Below are positions 1 to 8,164 of a stretch of DNA of 32,010 nt, piece after piece. Source of the stretch: Bacteroidota bacterium (GTDB taxonomy: Bacteria; Chloroflexota; Anaerolineae; Aggregatilineales; Phototrophicaceae). Below the pieces are notes generated by a model. It made no database searches. It was not told the DNA's origin and saw only the letters and a list, made by a program, of their open reading frames with translations. The translations under genes and the position numbers were made by a program. The DNA is taken from NCBI GenBank assembly GCA_027492915.1, contig JAPUDW010000211.1, forward strand, positions 22,284 to 54,293, in the 5' to 3' direction. The first letter of the stretch is position 1. Each line of letters begins with the position of its first letter.

Positions 1-2805
1 GATGTTATTCACCCCATTCGCCACAATGCGCTGGAAGCTCAACATATCACCCATCAGAAATATGGGGCCATAAAACGATGTACCGAGCAGCATAAAAATT
101 AGTAACCGATCAAAGGTTATGGTACCGGTTGTGATAAGCAATGCACCAACAATCAGCATGAACGCAAAACCAATTTCCAGAACAGCGCCAAAGCCTGTCA
201 TGGTCGGGGTAATGCGGGTAATCGTCGAGCGGCTGGCAAGGCGGTACCGATCCATTGCCTGTTCAAATTGGGCAAACCGTTCGCCGGGCAAATTGAAAGC
301 CCGAATAACGCCAATCCCCTGAATGTATTCCACCATACGAGAGTTCGCTTGCTTCCGTGCTTCTCGTTGTTCATGCCATACTTGATCAAAAACACGCAGC
401 CCTCGCCACAGCACGAGCACCGCAAACGGCACACTGACAGCCATCGCCAGTGCCATACGCCAGTCTAGAAACAGCGTGAACACAAATATCAGCAACGGCG
501 CAACAACACTGGACACAAATATGGAAGTGGTTAGGCGCGTCTCCAGAAATTCGATGGTGGTCGTGAATAGGGCATCAACATATCCAACATCGTGTTTCGA
601 GAAGAACCCTAACGGCAAACGCCGCAAATAATCACTCAAAAAGAGACGCAAGTTCCGTTGAATCCGTGTATCTAGACGTAGGAACGATTTATACGTTAGG
701 AAACCAAATAGATACTGCCCCGCGAAAACAAACAACATGCCAAGTGAAAGCGCCAGAATGACACTGTGCGTCATGGTATTGGTATGCAGCGTAACCAACG
801 CCAGATAGATAATCCCGGCTGGATAGGCAATGAAAATGCCCTCTAGAAATGACCACACGATACTGCGACGAAATAAAGCGCGTTCTTTCCCCACCAAAGC
901 GTTAACACGCTGCCAATGGCTTGCCGCACTTTTTAGCGGCTCAAAGGGATTTTCAAAAGGTTCGGCATCCGTATCATCATTTATAAGTCGGCCAGCAACG
1001 GCCATCTCAACCGGCGTATCTGCAGTGAACTGCCATGTCACAGCGTCGGTATGAGCTGACCACAGTGTTTGATAAAGTGGGTTCGCTGCCAACAATTCCT
1101 GATGCGTTCCTGCTGCGGCAATCTGTCCATCATCGACGAGAAGGATTTGATCCACTTCGGTAATCGTAGACAGACGATGGGCAACCACGATCAAGGTTTT
1201 ATTGATACCTGTGGTGCTCGTCATAAGCGCTGCAATCGCTTCTTGAATCAGGGCTTCGTTTTCAGGGTCAATAAATGCGGTCGCTTCGTCTAGAACAATG
1301 ATCGGGGCATCCTTGAGAATGGCACGGGCAATGGACAATCGCTGCCGCTGCCCGCCACTCAATTTGGCTCCATTTTCACCGATTGCGTAATCATAACCAC
1401 CGAGCTGCTCGATGAAGTCGTGGCAGCGTGCCATTTTTGCAGCGGCAATGATCTCGTCGCGGGTCGCATCTGGATTTCCAACACGAATATTCTCATAGAT
1501 GGTGTCGTTGAAAAGAAAAACATCCTGAAAGACAAACGAAATACAATCCATCAGTTCCGTCGTCTTTATCTTTCGAATATCCACACCACCAATACTGATA
1601 TACCCGCCTGTAACATCCCAGAAACGCGGGATCAATCGTGCAATCGTCGTTTTACCGGCACCAGAGGGGCCAACGAGCGCTGTTACCGAACCTTGTGGGA
1701 TGGTAAAACTTACGTTATTGAGGATATTTGTCGAGGCATGTGTGTTTTCGGCTTTCTCATTTTGACCATAGCTAAACATAACCTGATGAAAAGCAATGTC
1801 ATAGCCTGAAGGCCGCTCTGGTTGGGCTGCCTCGGGTAATTCTTTTTCTTTCAACACATTGTCGATGCTCTGTATAGAGAGATTAATCTGGTAGAACGCT
1901 AACATGCCATGCATTAAAAAGTTATAAATAGGCCGAGCAAACCCCAAACCAATCAATACAAAGAGTAAGAAGGTGGGCAAATCAAGCGAGTTATTGATGT
2001 AGAGCAGCAACCCTGCCGGTAAAACAAACAATGGGCCAGTGCGAAACGCGATTGGGATAGCGGCGTAGGTTCGTTGGACGTCAACACCCATTTGCAGGTA
2101 AAACTTCATCATGTCATCAATAACTTGTCTTAAGTCAGCAAATGAGGCATTTGTTCGGGTAAAAGCCTTAATCACCTTCATGCCATTGATGTACTGAATG
2201 ATCGTACTATTCATCCGATCCATCATCTGATTGTAGGTTTTCATCTCATCTTTCCCGAAGAGACGATTCATCAAACCAAACAGAGCGAGTCCAAGTATGG
2301 GTGAGAGCAGCAGCACCAGTGCCATTCGCCAGTCAACCATCAATAGGATGATCCATGACAAAACAGGGATTGCTAGTGCTGCGGCCAGTTCAGGGATAAT
2401 GTGCGCCAGCACTTCTTCGGTTTTTTCAACATGCTCGTGAATGACGCGTTTGACCGCGCCTGTGTTATTCTGGTCAAAATAGCCAAGGGATAGTGAGCCA
2501 AGCTTACGCGCAAGTTGCAAGCGCACATCATAAAGAATGTCATAAGCAGCAATATGCGAAATGTGTAGCGATAGCGCCATCAATAGCGTTTTAAACACCG
2601 CTGCTAACAAGCTTGCGCCAGCGATAGTCAACACATAAGTGGTATCGACATTTGCGAGGCCATTGACAAACAAATACCGTGTAATCAAATAGATTGCGAC
2701 AAACGGAACTAAGCCAAGCGCAGCAGAAATGACCGAAAAAATGGCCGATACGATTAACTGCCCCTGTCGCCGCGTTACCACAGATTGAAAATTGTTATGA
2801 CTCAT
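1..2805 (-). CDS. Fused two-half ABC transporter (exporter fold, YbtPQ/IrtAB-like), truncated by the window edge
   Basis: The frame is open from ATG at 2805 to base 1 (935 codons); the 3' end lies outside the window. An AGGTGAGG ribosome site precedes the start. Residues 1-330 are a type IV (exporter-fold) transmembrane domain. Residues 360-580 are a complete nucleotide-binding domain with Walker A GPSGAGKT (379-386), signature LSGGQ (482-486), Walker B IIVLDEAT with D506/E507, and an AHRLST H-loop. After a linker, a second transmembrane domain starts near residue 637 and runs to the edge, so a second ATPase probably follows. The full protein would carry both halves of a heterodimer. The neighbours are siderophore-binding, reducing and hydrolysing proteins, which suggests an importer like YbtP/YbtQ or IrtA/IrtB rather than a drug exporter. 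Direction and substrate are inferred from context. The binding-protein gene upstream on the same strand is separated by a hairpin. Confidence 0.88.
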   Translation of the reverse strand, partial: MSHNNFQSVVTRRQGQLIVSAIFSVISAALGLVPFVAIYLITRYLFVNGLANVDTTYVLTIAGASLLAAVFKTLLMALSLHISHIAAYDILYDVRLQLARKLGSLSLGYFDQNNTGAVKRVIHEHVEKTEEVLAHIIPELAAALAIPVLSWIILLMVDWRMALVLLLSPILGLALFGLMNRLFGKDEMKTYNQMMDRMNSTIIQYINGMKVIKAFTRTNASFADLRQVIDDMMKFYLQMGVDVQRTYAAIPIAFRTGPLFVLPAGLLLYINNSLDLPTFLLFVLIGLGFARPIYNFLMHGMLAFYQINLSIQSIDNVLKEKELPEAAQPERPSGYDIAFHQVMFSYGQNEKAENTHASTNILNNVSFTIPQGSVTALVGPSGAGKTTIARLIPRFWDVTGGYISIGGVDIRKIKTTELMDCISFVFQDVFLFNDTIYENIRVGNPDATRDEIIAAAKMARCHDFIEQLGGYDYAIGENGAKLSGGQRQRLSIARAILKDAPIIVLDEATAFIDPENEALIQEAIAALMTSTTGINKTLIVVAHRLSTITEVDQILLVDDGQIAAAGTHQELLAANPLYQTLWSAHTDAVTWQFTADTPVEMAVAGRLINDDTDAEPFENPFEPLKSAASHWQRVNALVGKERALFRRSIVWSFLEGIFIAYPAGIIYLALVTLHTNTMTHSVILALSLGMLFVFAGQYLFGFLTYKSFLRLDTRIQRNLRLFLSDYLRRLPLGFFSKHDVGYVDALFTTTIEFLETRLTTSIFVSSVVAPLLIFVFTLFLDWRMALAMAVSVPFAVLVLWRGLRVFDQVWHEQREARKQANSRMVEYIQGIGVIRAFNLPGERFAQFEQAMDRYRLASRSTITRITPTMTGFGAVLEIGFAFMLIVGALLITTGTITFDRLLIFMLLGTSFYGPIFLMGDMLSFQRIVANGVNNI

Positions 2806-2834
2806 CGCCTCACCTAGAATACATTATAGATACG

Positions 2835-2861
2835 CCCCTACCTACTTGTATGAGGCAGGGG
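2835..2861 (-). promoter_or_regulatory. Intercistronic hairpin between binding-protein gene and ABC transporter
   Basis: Arms at 2835-2843 (CCCCTACCT) and 2853-2861 (AGGCAGGGG) pair over 9 positions with one mismatch around a 9-nt loop. On the minus strand it lies after the binding-protein stop and before the transporter ribosome site, with no clear T-run. It could stabilise the upstream message or attenuate read-through rather than terminate fully. Confidence 0.5.
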
Positions 2862-2900
2862 AGTCAAAGCATTGTTAAATATCTCGCAAATTGGGTGGAT

Positions 2901-3938
2901 TTATTCCGCTTCCGCCAGAATTTCCTGTATCTGGGTGTCAGTTAAAGGCTCAGGGACAATATCGGGGTAGAGCAATTGCATGGTTTGGTCAATCGCACGA
3001 GACAACAAAGTCAAGCCGCTCTGCCCGCCGAATGTCCAAGAGCTAACACTATAGATTTGCCCATTTTTTACAGCGCTGAGTTCAGGCCAAAGAGGATTTT
3101 CGCTGACGCCCATCAATACAGTCGCATCGTCAACACCTTGATTGTCATATCCAGCGAAGAAAATTACATCGGGGTCTAAATTGAGGATCGCTTCGATACC
3201 AAATTCTGCGTAACCAAAGGAGGCAAACTGCCCCGCATTTTCGGGCAGTGTGGCCGGGCATTGTGCGAGTTCATAGGCGATCAGCGTGCTGCAAGTCTGC
3301 GCCATATCCGTTTCAACATACAACGCCTGCTGTCCAGGAGAACCAAATGCCAGCAGAAGCGATTTGTCATTCGGTGATAACTCGCTGTAGGCCTTCAAGC
3401 GATCTTCCATACCCGTAATGACAACATCAACATGACTGGAATGGCCGGTGACAGCCGCAATGAGTTGTAATTCATGGATTGCATCTTCTAGGCTATCGGG
3501 ATAAGACAACAAGAGAGGGATTCCAGCATCCGCGAGAATCGAACGTAAATCATCATGAAGTCCAAGACTGCCGACGACAACATCCGGTTTCAGTGCAAAA
3601 AGCTGCTCTAAATCAGGATAGAAGTTACTTAGGTCAATCTTAAGGCTGGTGACTGTATCAGGGGGTGGCACAGTATGTAGGAGTTCGTATACAGGTATCA
3701 TGTAATCTGAAATCGCAAGGGGTTCAATGCCCAGTACATAGAGATGATCCTGACAAGATGAACTCAAACACACGATACGCTCAAAAGGAGCATCAAAAGT
3801 TTGCTCAAAGCCTGAGCCATCGGTTACGGTTAGCGGGAAGTTATCTGTGGCTTCCAAAGTTGCCTCTTGGGCAGCAAGCGGCATTGTCATCGTAAAAATG
3901 ATCAACATAATAAGTAAACTGGATAAACGGAACTTCAC
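2901..3938 (-). CDS. Siderophore/iron ABC transporter substrate-binding protein (Peripla_BP_2, FepB/FecB type)
   Basis: This 345-residue protein starts at a GTG codon at 3938 behind a strong AAGGAG site. Residues 1-23 form a signal peptide with probable cleavage after LAA. No lipobox cysteine is visible, which is unusual for a binding protein in an organism without a classical outer membrane. The mature part follows the class III binding-protein pattern: ERIVCLSSSCQDHLYVLGIEP near residues 54-74, then LFALKPDVVVGSLG, a long helix, and LDPDVIFFAGYDN in the second lobe. The family captures ferric siderophores, haem or cobalamin outside the membrane; here the neighbours (SIP reductase, Fes-like esterase) favour ferric siderophore. 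It is transcribed toward the exporter-fold ABC gene with a 95-nt gap containing a hairpin. No FecCD-type permease is present in the window. Confidence 0.88.
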   Translation of the reverse strand: MKFRLSSLLIMLIIFTMTMPLAAQEATLEATDNFPLTVTDGSGFEQTFDAPFERIVCLSSSCQDHLYVLGIEPLAISDYMIPVYELLHTVPPPDTVTSLKIDLSNFYPDLEQLFALKPDVVVGSLGLHDDLRSILADAGIPLLLSYPDSLEDAIHELQLIAAVTGHSSHVDVVITGMEDRLKAYSELSPNDKSLLLAFGSPGQQALYVETDMAQTCSTLIAYELAQCPATLPENAGQFASFGYAEFGIEAILNLDPDVIFFAGYDNQGVDDATVLMGVSENPLWPELSAVKNGQIYSVSSWTFGGQSGLTLLSRAIDQTMQLLYPDIVPEPLTDTQIQEILAEAE

Positions 3939-4014
3939 AATTTGTCTCCTTAAACTTGGGGGGGAGTTTTGATGTACAGGGAAAATTCATAGTCGTTACA
4001 CTGTCATCAACTCG

Positions 4015-4030
4015 TTCTTTGCGAAAATAG
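4015..4030 (-). promoter_or_regulatory. Putative shared regulatory element, copy 1 (upstream of binding-protein gene)
   Basis: TTCTTTGCGAAAATAG here nearly matches TTCTTTGCGTGAAAATAG at 11277-11294, upstream of the other siderophore-binding gene; they differ by a two-base insertion. Both copies have the same orientation relative to their target genes, at 77 and 190 nt from the start codons. This suggests a common transcription-factor site; no known Fur or IdeR consensus is recognisable. Confidence 0.4.
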
Positions 4031-4139
4031 TCACAATCCCTAGAGATGCTATCGGGATGAGATGGCGATTTCTACGCAGATGATTAATGAAAATCTTTTA
4101 AATGCGGAGCGCAATACTTGTAGAACCTCAAATATCCGG

Positions 4140-4161
4140 TTCATAAATGTTCGTTTATGAA
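4140..4161. promoter_or_regulatory. 8-bp inverted repeat, possible operator
   Basis: TTCATAAA (4140-4147) and TTTATGAA (4154-4161) form a perfect inverted repeat around 6 nt in an AT-rich part of the divergent iron-gene promoter region. The two-turn spacing suits a dimeric regulator. No consensus is recognised. Confidence 0.35.
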
Positions 4162-4222
4162 TTAAACGACGTTAATTACTACACCCCTGTCAATGTCTGC
4201 AATTGAATGCACCCTATTTCAC

Positions 4223-4235
4223 AAAAAGTTCTTTG
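4223..4235. promoter_or_regulatory. AAAAAGTTCTTTG element related to the 11233/11272 inverted-repeat arms
   Basis: This 13-mer differs from the arm AAAAATTCTTTG at 11272-11283 by one inserted G. It lies in the divergent promoter region between the binding-protein gene and the esterase, so it is a candidate site for the same regulator. Confidence 0.3.
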
Positions 4236-4306
4236 AGTGATTAATTAATTAATGCCCAAATGAAACAATTACTGTGCCACGCTGCAATTGTTGCTTTAAC
4301 TGTTTG

Positions 4307-4321
4307 CGTGGAATTTCCACG
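4307..4321. promoter_or_regulatory. 15-nt palindrome, possible operator
   Basis: CGTGGAA and TTCCACG flank a single central T, giving a perfect odd-centred palindrome upstream of the double-esterase gene. It may bind a regulator; nothing else identifies it. Confidence 0.25.
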
Positions 4322-4331
4322 TTCTACTCGC

Positions 4332-4535
4332 TAGAAATGGAACCGTTTAGCGTTTGTTCAAGATGGTATGGCTTACCGTCTAAGCAATCATTTGTGGTTA
4401 TTTGGTGGGTCGCTTTCAGCACAACGATTTGTTGATACGGCCTTAGAATCCGTGGAAGTTGATTTCGACTCTACCAACGATGTCAAGCCAATCCATGCCG
4501 GGACGATGGCAGAAGCGGCTGCGGAAGTGCCTAGC
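4332..4535 (+). pseudogene. Possible gene remnant (weak GH65 phosphorylase-like C-terminal fragment)
   Basis: Between a TAG at 4332 and a TAA at 4533 there are 66 sense codons with protein-like composition but no start codon with a ribosome site. The end of the peptide (RFVDTALESVEVDFDS, then IHAGTMA) resembles the stretch of GH65 disaccharide phosphorylases where an A-L-x-x-D-x-D segment precedes G-I-H-x-x-x-M-A-G. The match is by eye and short. If correct, an earlier gene here was largely deleted before or during assembly of the iron locus. It may also be chance open sequence. Confidence 0.22.
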
Positions 4536-4645
4536 TAAGACGCTATGTAATCTATTCAAAAATGATGACAAGCATCAGACCTTGTGTCCCGATGCCCGTC
4601 ATGATGTAAAAGCAAATGATGAACTCATCAGCTACAGGAAAAGAT

Positions 4646-7303
4646 ATGCCCGATTTTATGTTAAGTGAAACGCTGTGCGTGACGAGCAGCCCGAAATTAA
4701 CGGCGCTCGTTAATCAGCTAAACGAAAATGATCCTGATGCGCTTATCAACTACTGGGAACAGATCGCCGTGGAAGGCACGCCGCTGATTGAGCTAATTGA
4801 GGGAGATGCTGACGAATGTATCGTCACATTTTTGTGGCGCGCTGCTGAAGAACTCCAGCAGGTACTACTCATTATTGACACACTCACTGACCAGTACCGG
4901 CGAAGTGATCTCACGCCTTGTTTTATGCAGCACCTTGAAGGCACAAATCTCTGGCATCTCAGCTATCGGATGCGTAATGACTTACGGGCAACCTACCATT
5001 TTTATCCCGTAACCCCGCAGCAAACGCTTTTGTCTACAGGTGCTAAAACACGGGAAGAATGGATCGAGGTTATTACGCATACGCTGCCAGATCCTTTCAA
5101 CCCTAAAACGTTCCCAAACCGGCGGAGTGGTGAGTCGTTATCCGTTTTGGAACTCCCACAAGCACCAACGCAATCCTGGTGGGAGGTACGGGCAAATGTC
5201 GCAAAAGGGATTCTAACCGAACACTGCTTACAAAGTGAATTACTCAGCAATCAGCGCAATATCTGGGTCTATCAACCGGCTGATTACGCGCCAGATAACA
5301 CTGCCTATCCGCTGTTAGTCATGTTAGACGGGCAAATTTGGGTGCAGTCCGTTTCCATCCAAACCACGCTCGACAACTTGATTGCTGCCGGAGAAATCCC
5401 GCCGCTGATTATGGTTGCCATCGACTCACTTGATGGGGACACACGCGGTTATGAACTCACATGCAATCCGCTCTTTATTCAATATTTGACCGACGAACTG
5501 CTGCCGTGGCTAGAACAGCGCTGGTCAATAACGTCTGACCCTGCACGAACACTTATCACCGGGCAGAGCTACGGCGGGCTAGCGGCTGCCTTTGCCGGAT
5601 TTCATGCTCCACAGCGATTTGGGAATGTTCTTTCGCAATCCGGTTCCTTCTGGTGGAAAGAGGATGACATAACCAGCGAAGACAATGAGTGGTTGGTGCG
5701 ACAATACGCCCTTGGAGAAAAACGTCCACTTCGATTCTATATCACTGTCGGTTGGCAAGAATGGATGCTGCTCGCACCTAATCGGCATTTACGCGATGTT
5801 CTAACTGCAAAACAATACGCCGTTATTTACAGCGAATACAATGGGGGTCATGACTATATCTGCTGGCGAGGGAATGTTGCCGATGGTTTAATTGCGCTGG
5901 CGCAAAGTTGGAACCAACCTGCGAACAGCAGATTAACAAATGATATTTGTGAAATACAAGTTACCCCGCGCAGCACCATCCCACCACAAAAACCGAAGCC
6001 ATCCGCACCGGAAGTTGTAGAAAGCCCACGTATTCAAGCGCTCAAATCAGCACTCGAAAATGATGATAGAGCGGCGTTGGATGATTTTTGGATGCGAGCA
6101 GCGGGTGAAGGAACGCCGCTGATTGAGCCAATTGAGGGCGATGATGACCATTCAATTGTCACATTTATATGGCGTGGCGGCACTGAACTTCAAACAGTGG
6201 TGATTCTCGCTAACAAATTCACTGATGCGAGTATTTTTGATGCCAGCATCATGGAACAACTTGCCGATTCGGATGTCTGGTATCGCAGTTACCGGATTCG
6301 CTCCGATTGGCGCGCGTCCTATAAGCTTGCTCCTATTCTCATTTCGGATGCAGATCACAGCCTCGGCGCTTATGCCTCGCGTTTAGTCCAACGGGCGATT
6401 GCAGTTGGATCGCGCGTGCCGCGTAACATTTTGGAGCAGTGGTGGGGCGCAGTCGAACAGGCTGTAACTGATCCGCTCAACAAAAACCGATTTCAGGATT
6501 ATTCTGTGGTTGAATTACCCCATGCTCCCGTGCAGCACTGGCTTAACCCGCATCATGATGTGCCCGTAGGCAGCATGACAGAGCATGTAGTCCAAAGCAA
6601 AATTTTAGGAAACGAACGACGTGTTTGGGTATATACACCCGCAAATTATTCCTCAGAAAACCCTCCATATCATGTAATGTTACTGCTAGATGGGCAATCG
6701 TGGATTAACGATAACCCCATCGCGACCACACTCGACAATCTGATCGCCGCCGGTGAAATACCGCCGTATGTCGTGATTATGCCAGAAGCGCTTGATTTTG
6801 AGACACGGGTGCGCGAGATGGCCTGTTATCTACCGTTTGTCGAGTTTACTGTAGATGAGCTTTTACCGTGGGCATCTACGCACTGGAAAATCACCAATGC
6901 TCCTAGTCAAACGATTATAGGCGGGCAAAGTCTCGGCGGATTAACAGCAGCGTTTACAGGGCTTCTAGCGCCCCAGCGATTCGGCAACGTACTCTCTCAA
7001 TCAGGCTCGTTCTGGTGGGCAAACGGATCTGATTTTAATGTCGACGGAGAATGGTTAGCCCAGCAATATGCACAACTGCCCAAGCGTCCACTCCGATTCT
7101 ATATGGAGGTTGGACTTCAGGAGTGGGTATTGCTGTCACCAACGCGCCATTTGCGTAACGTGCTGGCAGCAAAGGGCTATGATGTCACTTACACCGAGTT
7201 CAATGGTGGGCATGATCCTACCTGCTTTCGCGGTAGTATCGCGGATGGGATTCGTGCATTGTCCTCGCCAGCATCAAGCGAAGGTTTTAGACAGGAAATC
7301 TAA
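4646..7303 (+). CDS. Tandem-duplicated enterochelin esterase (two Fes-like modules in one protein)
   Basis: I chose ATG 4646 because AGGAAAAG precedes it at 6 nt; an in-frame ATG at 4616 lacks a good site. The protein has 885 residues, about twice the length of E. coli Fes (about 400). Each half has a Fes-type N-terminal region (W-R-A-A-E-E-L-Q, then S-Y-R-M/I-R) followed by an alpha/beta-hydrolase esterase domain. Module 1 has GQSYGG with Ser308 and NGGHD with His402; module 2 has GQSLGG with Ser762 and NGGHD with His856 (numbering from 4646). Both keep LLDGQ/MLDGQ and RFGNVLSQSGSFWW, so both look catalytically intact. Fes hydrolyses the ester backbone of ferric enterobactin-like siderophores in the cytosol; no signal peptide is visible. 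The 3' end overlaps the convergent hydrolase gene by 30 nt. Confidence 0.88.
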   Translation: MPDFMLSETLCVTSSPKLTALVNQLNENDPDALINYWEQIAVEGTPLIELIEGDADECIVTFLWRAAEELQQVLLIIDTLTDQYRRSDLTPCFMQHLEGTNLWHLSYRMRNDLRATYHFYPVTPQQTLLSTGAKTREEWIEVITHTLPDPFNPKTFPNRRSGESLSVLELPQAPTQSWWEVRANVAKGILTEHCLQSELLSNQRNIWVYQPADYAPDNTAYPLLVMLDGQIWVQSVSIQTTLDNLIAAGEIPPLIMVAIDSLDGDTRGYELTCNPLFIQYLTDELLPWLEQRWSITSDPARTLITGQSYGGLAAAFAGFHAPQRFGNVLSQSGSFWWKEDDITSEDNEWLVRQYALGEKRPLRFYITVGWQEWMLLAPNRHLRDVLTAKQYAVIYSEYNGGHDYICWRGNVADGLIALAQSWNQPANSRLTNDICEIQVTPRSTIPPQKPKPSAPEVVESPRIQALKSALENDDRAALDDFWMRAAGEGTPLIEPIEGDDDHSIVTFIWRGGTELQTVVILANKFTDASIFDASIMEQLADSDVWYRSYRIRSDWRASYKLAPILISDADHSLGAYASRLVQRAIAVGSRVPRNILEQWWGAVEQAVTDPLNKNRFQDYSVVELPHAPVQHWLNPHHDVPVGSMTEHVVQSKILGNERRVWVYTPANYSSENPPYHVMLLLDGQSWINDNPIATTLDNLIAAGEIPPYVVIMPEALDFETRVREMACYLPFVEFTVDELLPWASTHWKITNAPSQTIIGGQSLGGLTAAFTGLLAPQRFGNVLSQSGSFWWANGSDFNVDGEWLAQQYAQLPKRPLRFYMEVGLQEWVLLSPTRHLRNVLAAKGYDVTYTEFNGGHDPTCFRGSIADGIRALSSPASSEGFRQEI

Positions 7304-8098
7304 CATCGACTGATTAAAAAATGCTGGATTGTCATAATTAGCAATATGTCCTGCTTCAGAAATCTGAATCAGCGTCGCTTGATCGCGCTTTGCCCATTGT
7401 ACAGCTTGCTTCTGCAAACTTGCGTAGTCATGATCACCATGAGCGATCAGCAAGGGACAGCCAATCTGGTAGTCAGCTTCCGCATGAAAACCGCTGCCGA
7501 CTGCTCGCATAATATGTGCATATTCTGATGCGTTAACCAAATTCATGGCATCGAGCATATAGGCCTGCCCCTGCTCCGTCATTGAAGCGAGGCGAGATGT
7601 TGGATTTTTGAGTGATTCATAGGGGTAGAGTGGGCTTAACAACGTTCCAACCTTCAAGCGGAACCGATCTGCTAGGCCTTGTGGTAGGGTGATGCACGGT
7701 GCGCCAATACTGATGAAGCCCTGCGCGATCTGTGGTTTGCGGAATATCGCTTCCTGACAGATATAACTGCCCATCGATACCCCGACCAACACGGCTTGCT
7801 GGTACCCAGCCTCGTGGACAAGCGCAATCAAATCATCTGCGGCAAGTGCTAAAGAAAAATGCTTGTCAATCGGTTTGGAGCGACCATGACCGCGCACATC
7901 CCAAACAAGAACGCGGTAATGCTGCCCAACTGCCTCAACTTGCGGATCGAACAACCGGTGATCGACCGCAGAACCATGTGTGAAAATAATAAGCGGCTTA
8001 TCAGTTCTACCCGAAATCTGGTAGAAAATTTCGCAGTCGGAGCGCTTTAGTATGCGGGCGTTGTCCATATTACTGTTCAAAACCTCACAGGGAGGCAT
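7274..8098 (-). CDS. Alpha/beta hydrolase
   Basis: This 274-residue single-domain hydrolase has an HG oxyanion motif (41-42), nucleophile elbow GVSMG with Ser108, an acid in the GDHDY loop (Asp222 or Asp224) and His251 in EAGHIANYDNP, a full catalytic triad. It resembles small esterases of the enol-lactonase/carboxylesterase group; the substrate is unknown. It lies downstream of the SIP reductase on the same strand, so it may process siderophore-derived esters, which is inference. The start is uncertain. ATG 8098 sits in the loop of a perfect hairpin with GGGAGG only 2 nt away. In-frame ATG 8068 (M11) would leave the hairpin upstream but has only a distant GAGG. The 3' end overlaps the convergent esterase gene by 30 nt. 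Confidence 0.82.
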   Translation of the reverse strand: MPPCEVLNSNMDNARILKRSDCEIFYQISGRTDKPLIIFTHGSAVDHRLFDPQVEAVGQHYRVLVWDVRGHGRSKPIDKHFSLALAADDLIALVHEAGYQQAVLVGVSMGSYICQEAIFRKPQIAQGFISIGAPCITLPQGLADRFRLKVGTLLSPLYPYESLKNPTSRLASMTEQGQAYMLDAMNLVNASEYAHIMRAVGSGFHAEADYQIGCPLLIAHGDHDYASLQKQAVQWAKRDQATLIQISEAGHIANYDNPAFFNQSMLDFLSKTFA

Positions 8099-8108
8099 AA
8101 CCTCCCTG
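8088..8108 (-). promoter_or_regulatory. Perfect 8-bp hairpin at the 5' end of the hydrolase gene
   Basis: CAGGGAGG (8088-8095) and CCTCCCTG (8101-8108) pair perfectly around 5 nt. On the minus strand it follows the SIP gene. The loop contains the upstream candidate ATG of the hydrolase and the stem contains its only strong ribosome-site sequence. It may act as an attenuator or a translational lock. The following T content is modest, so a clean terminator is less likely. Confidence 0.5.
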
Positions 8109-8164
8109 AAAATCGTATTGCATTAGGTATATTTAGATGTGAGATGCTACCCTAGATTAGGTAT

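Larger units (their letters stand above)
3939..4645. other. 707-nt divergent intergenic region upstream of binding protein (-) and esterase (+)
   Basis: This gap holds regulatory DNA for two divergent iron genes: TTCTTTGCGAAAATAG at 4015-4030, an 8-bp inverted repeat at 4140-4161, a related AAAAAGTTCTTTG element at 4223-4235, and a 15-nt odd-centred palindrome at 4307-4321. An in-frame stretch at 4332-4535 looks like a gene remnant and is listed separately. I see no complete gene. Confidence 0.6.

Noticed and set aside
198..1809. Several short frames on both strands at the left edge
   Set aside because: They overlap the continuous 935-codon ABC transporter frame in other phases and have no domain features; the transporter explains the region.
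3939..4645. Fur, IdeR or PerR box in the iron promoters
   Set aside because: I looked for GATAAT-type and TTAGG-type palindromes here and in 11090-11340 and found none convincing; only the unassigned elements reported above are present.
4459..4668. 69-codon plus-strand frame before the double esterase
   Set aside because: It overlaps the esterase start, has no ribosome site, and its composition is not protein-like.
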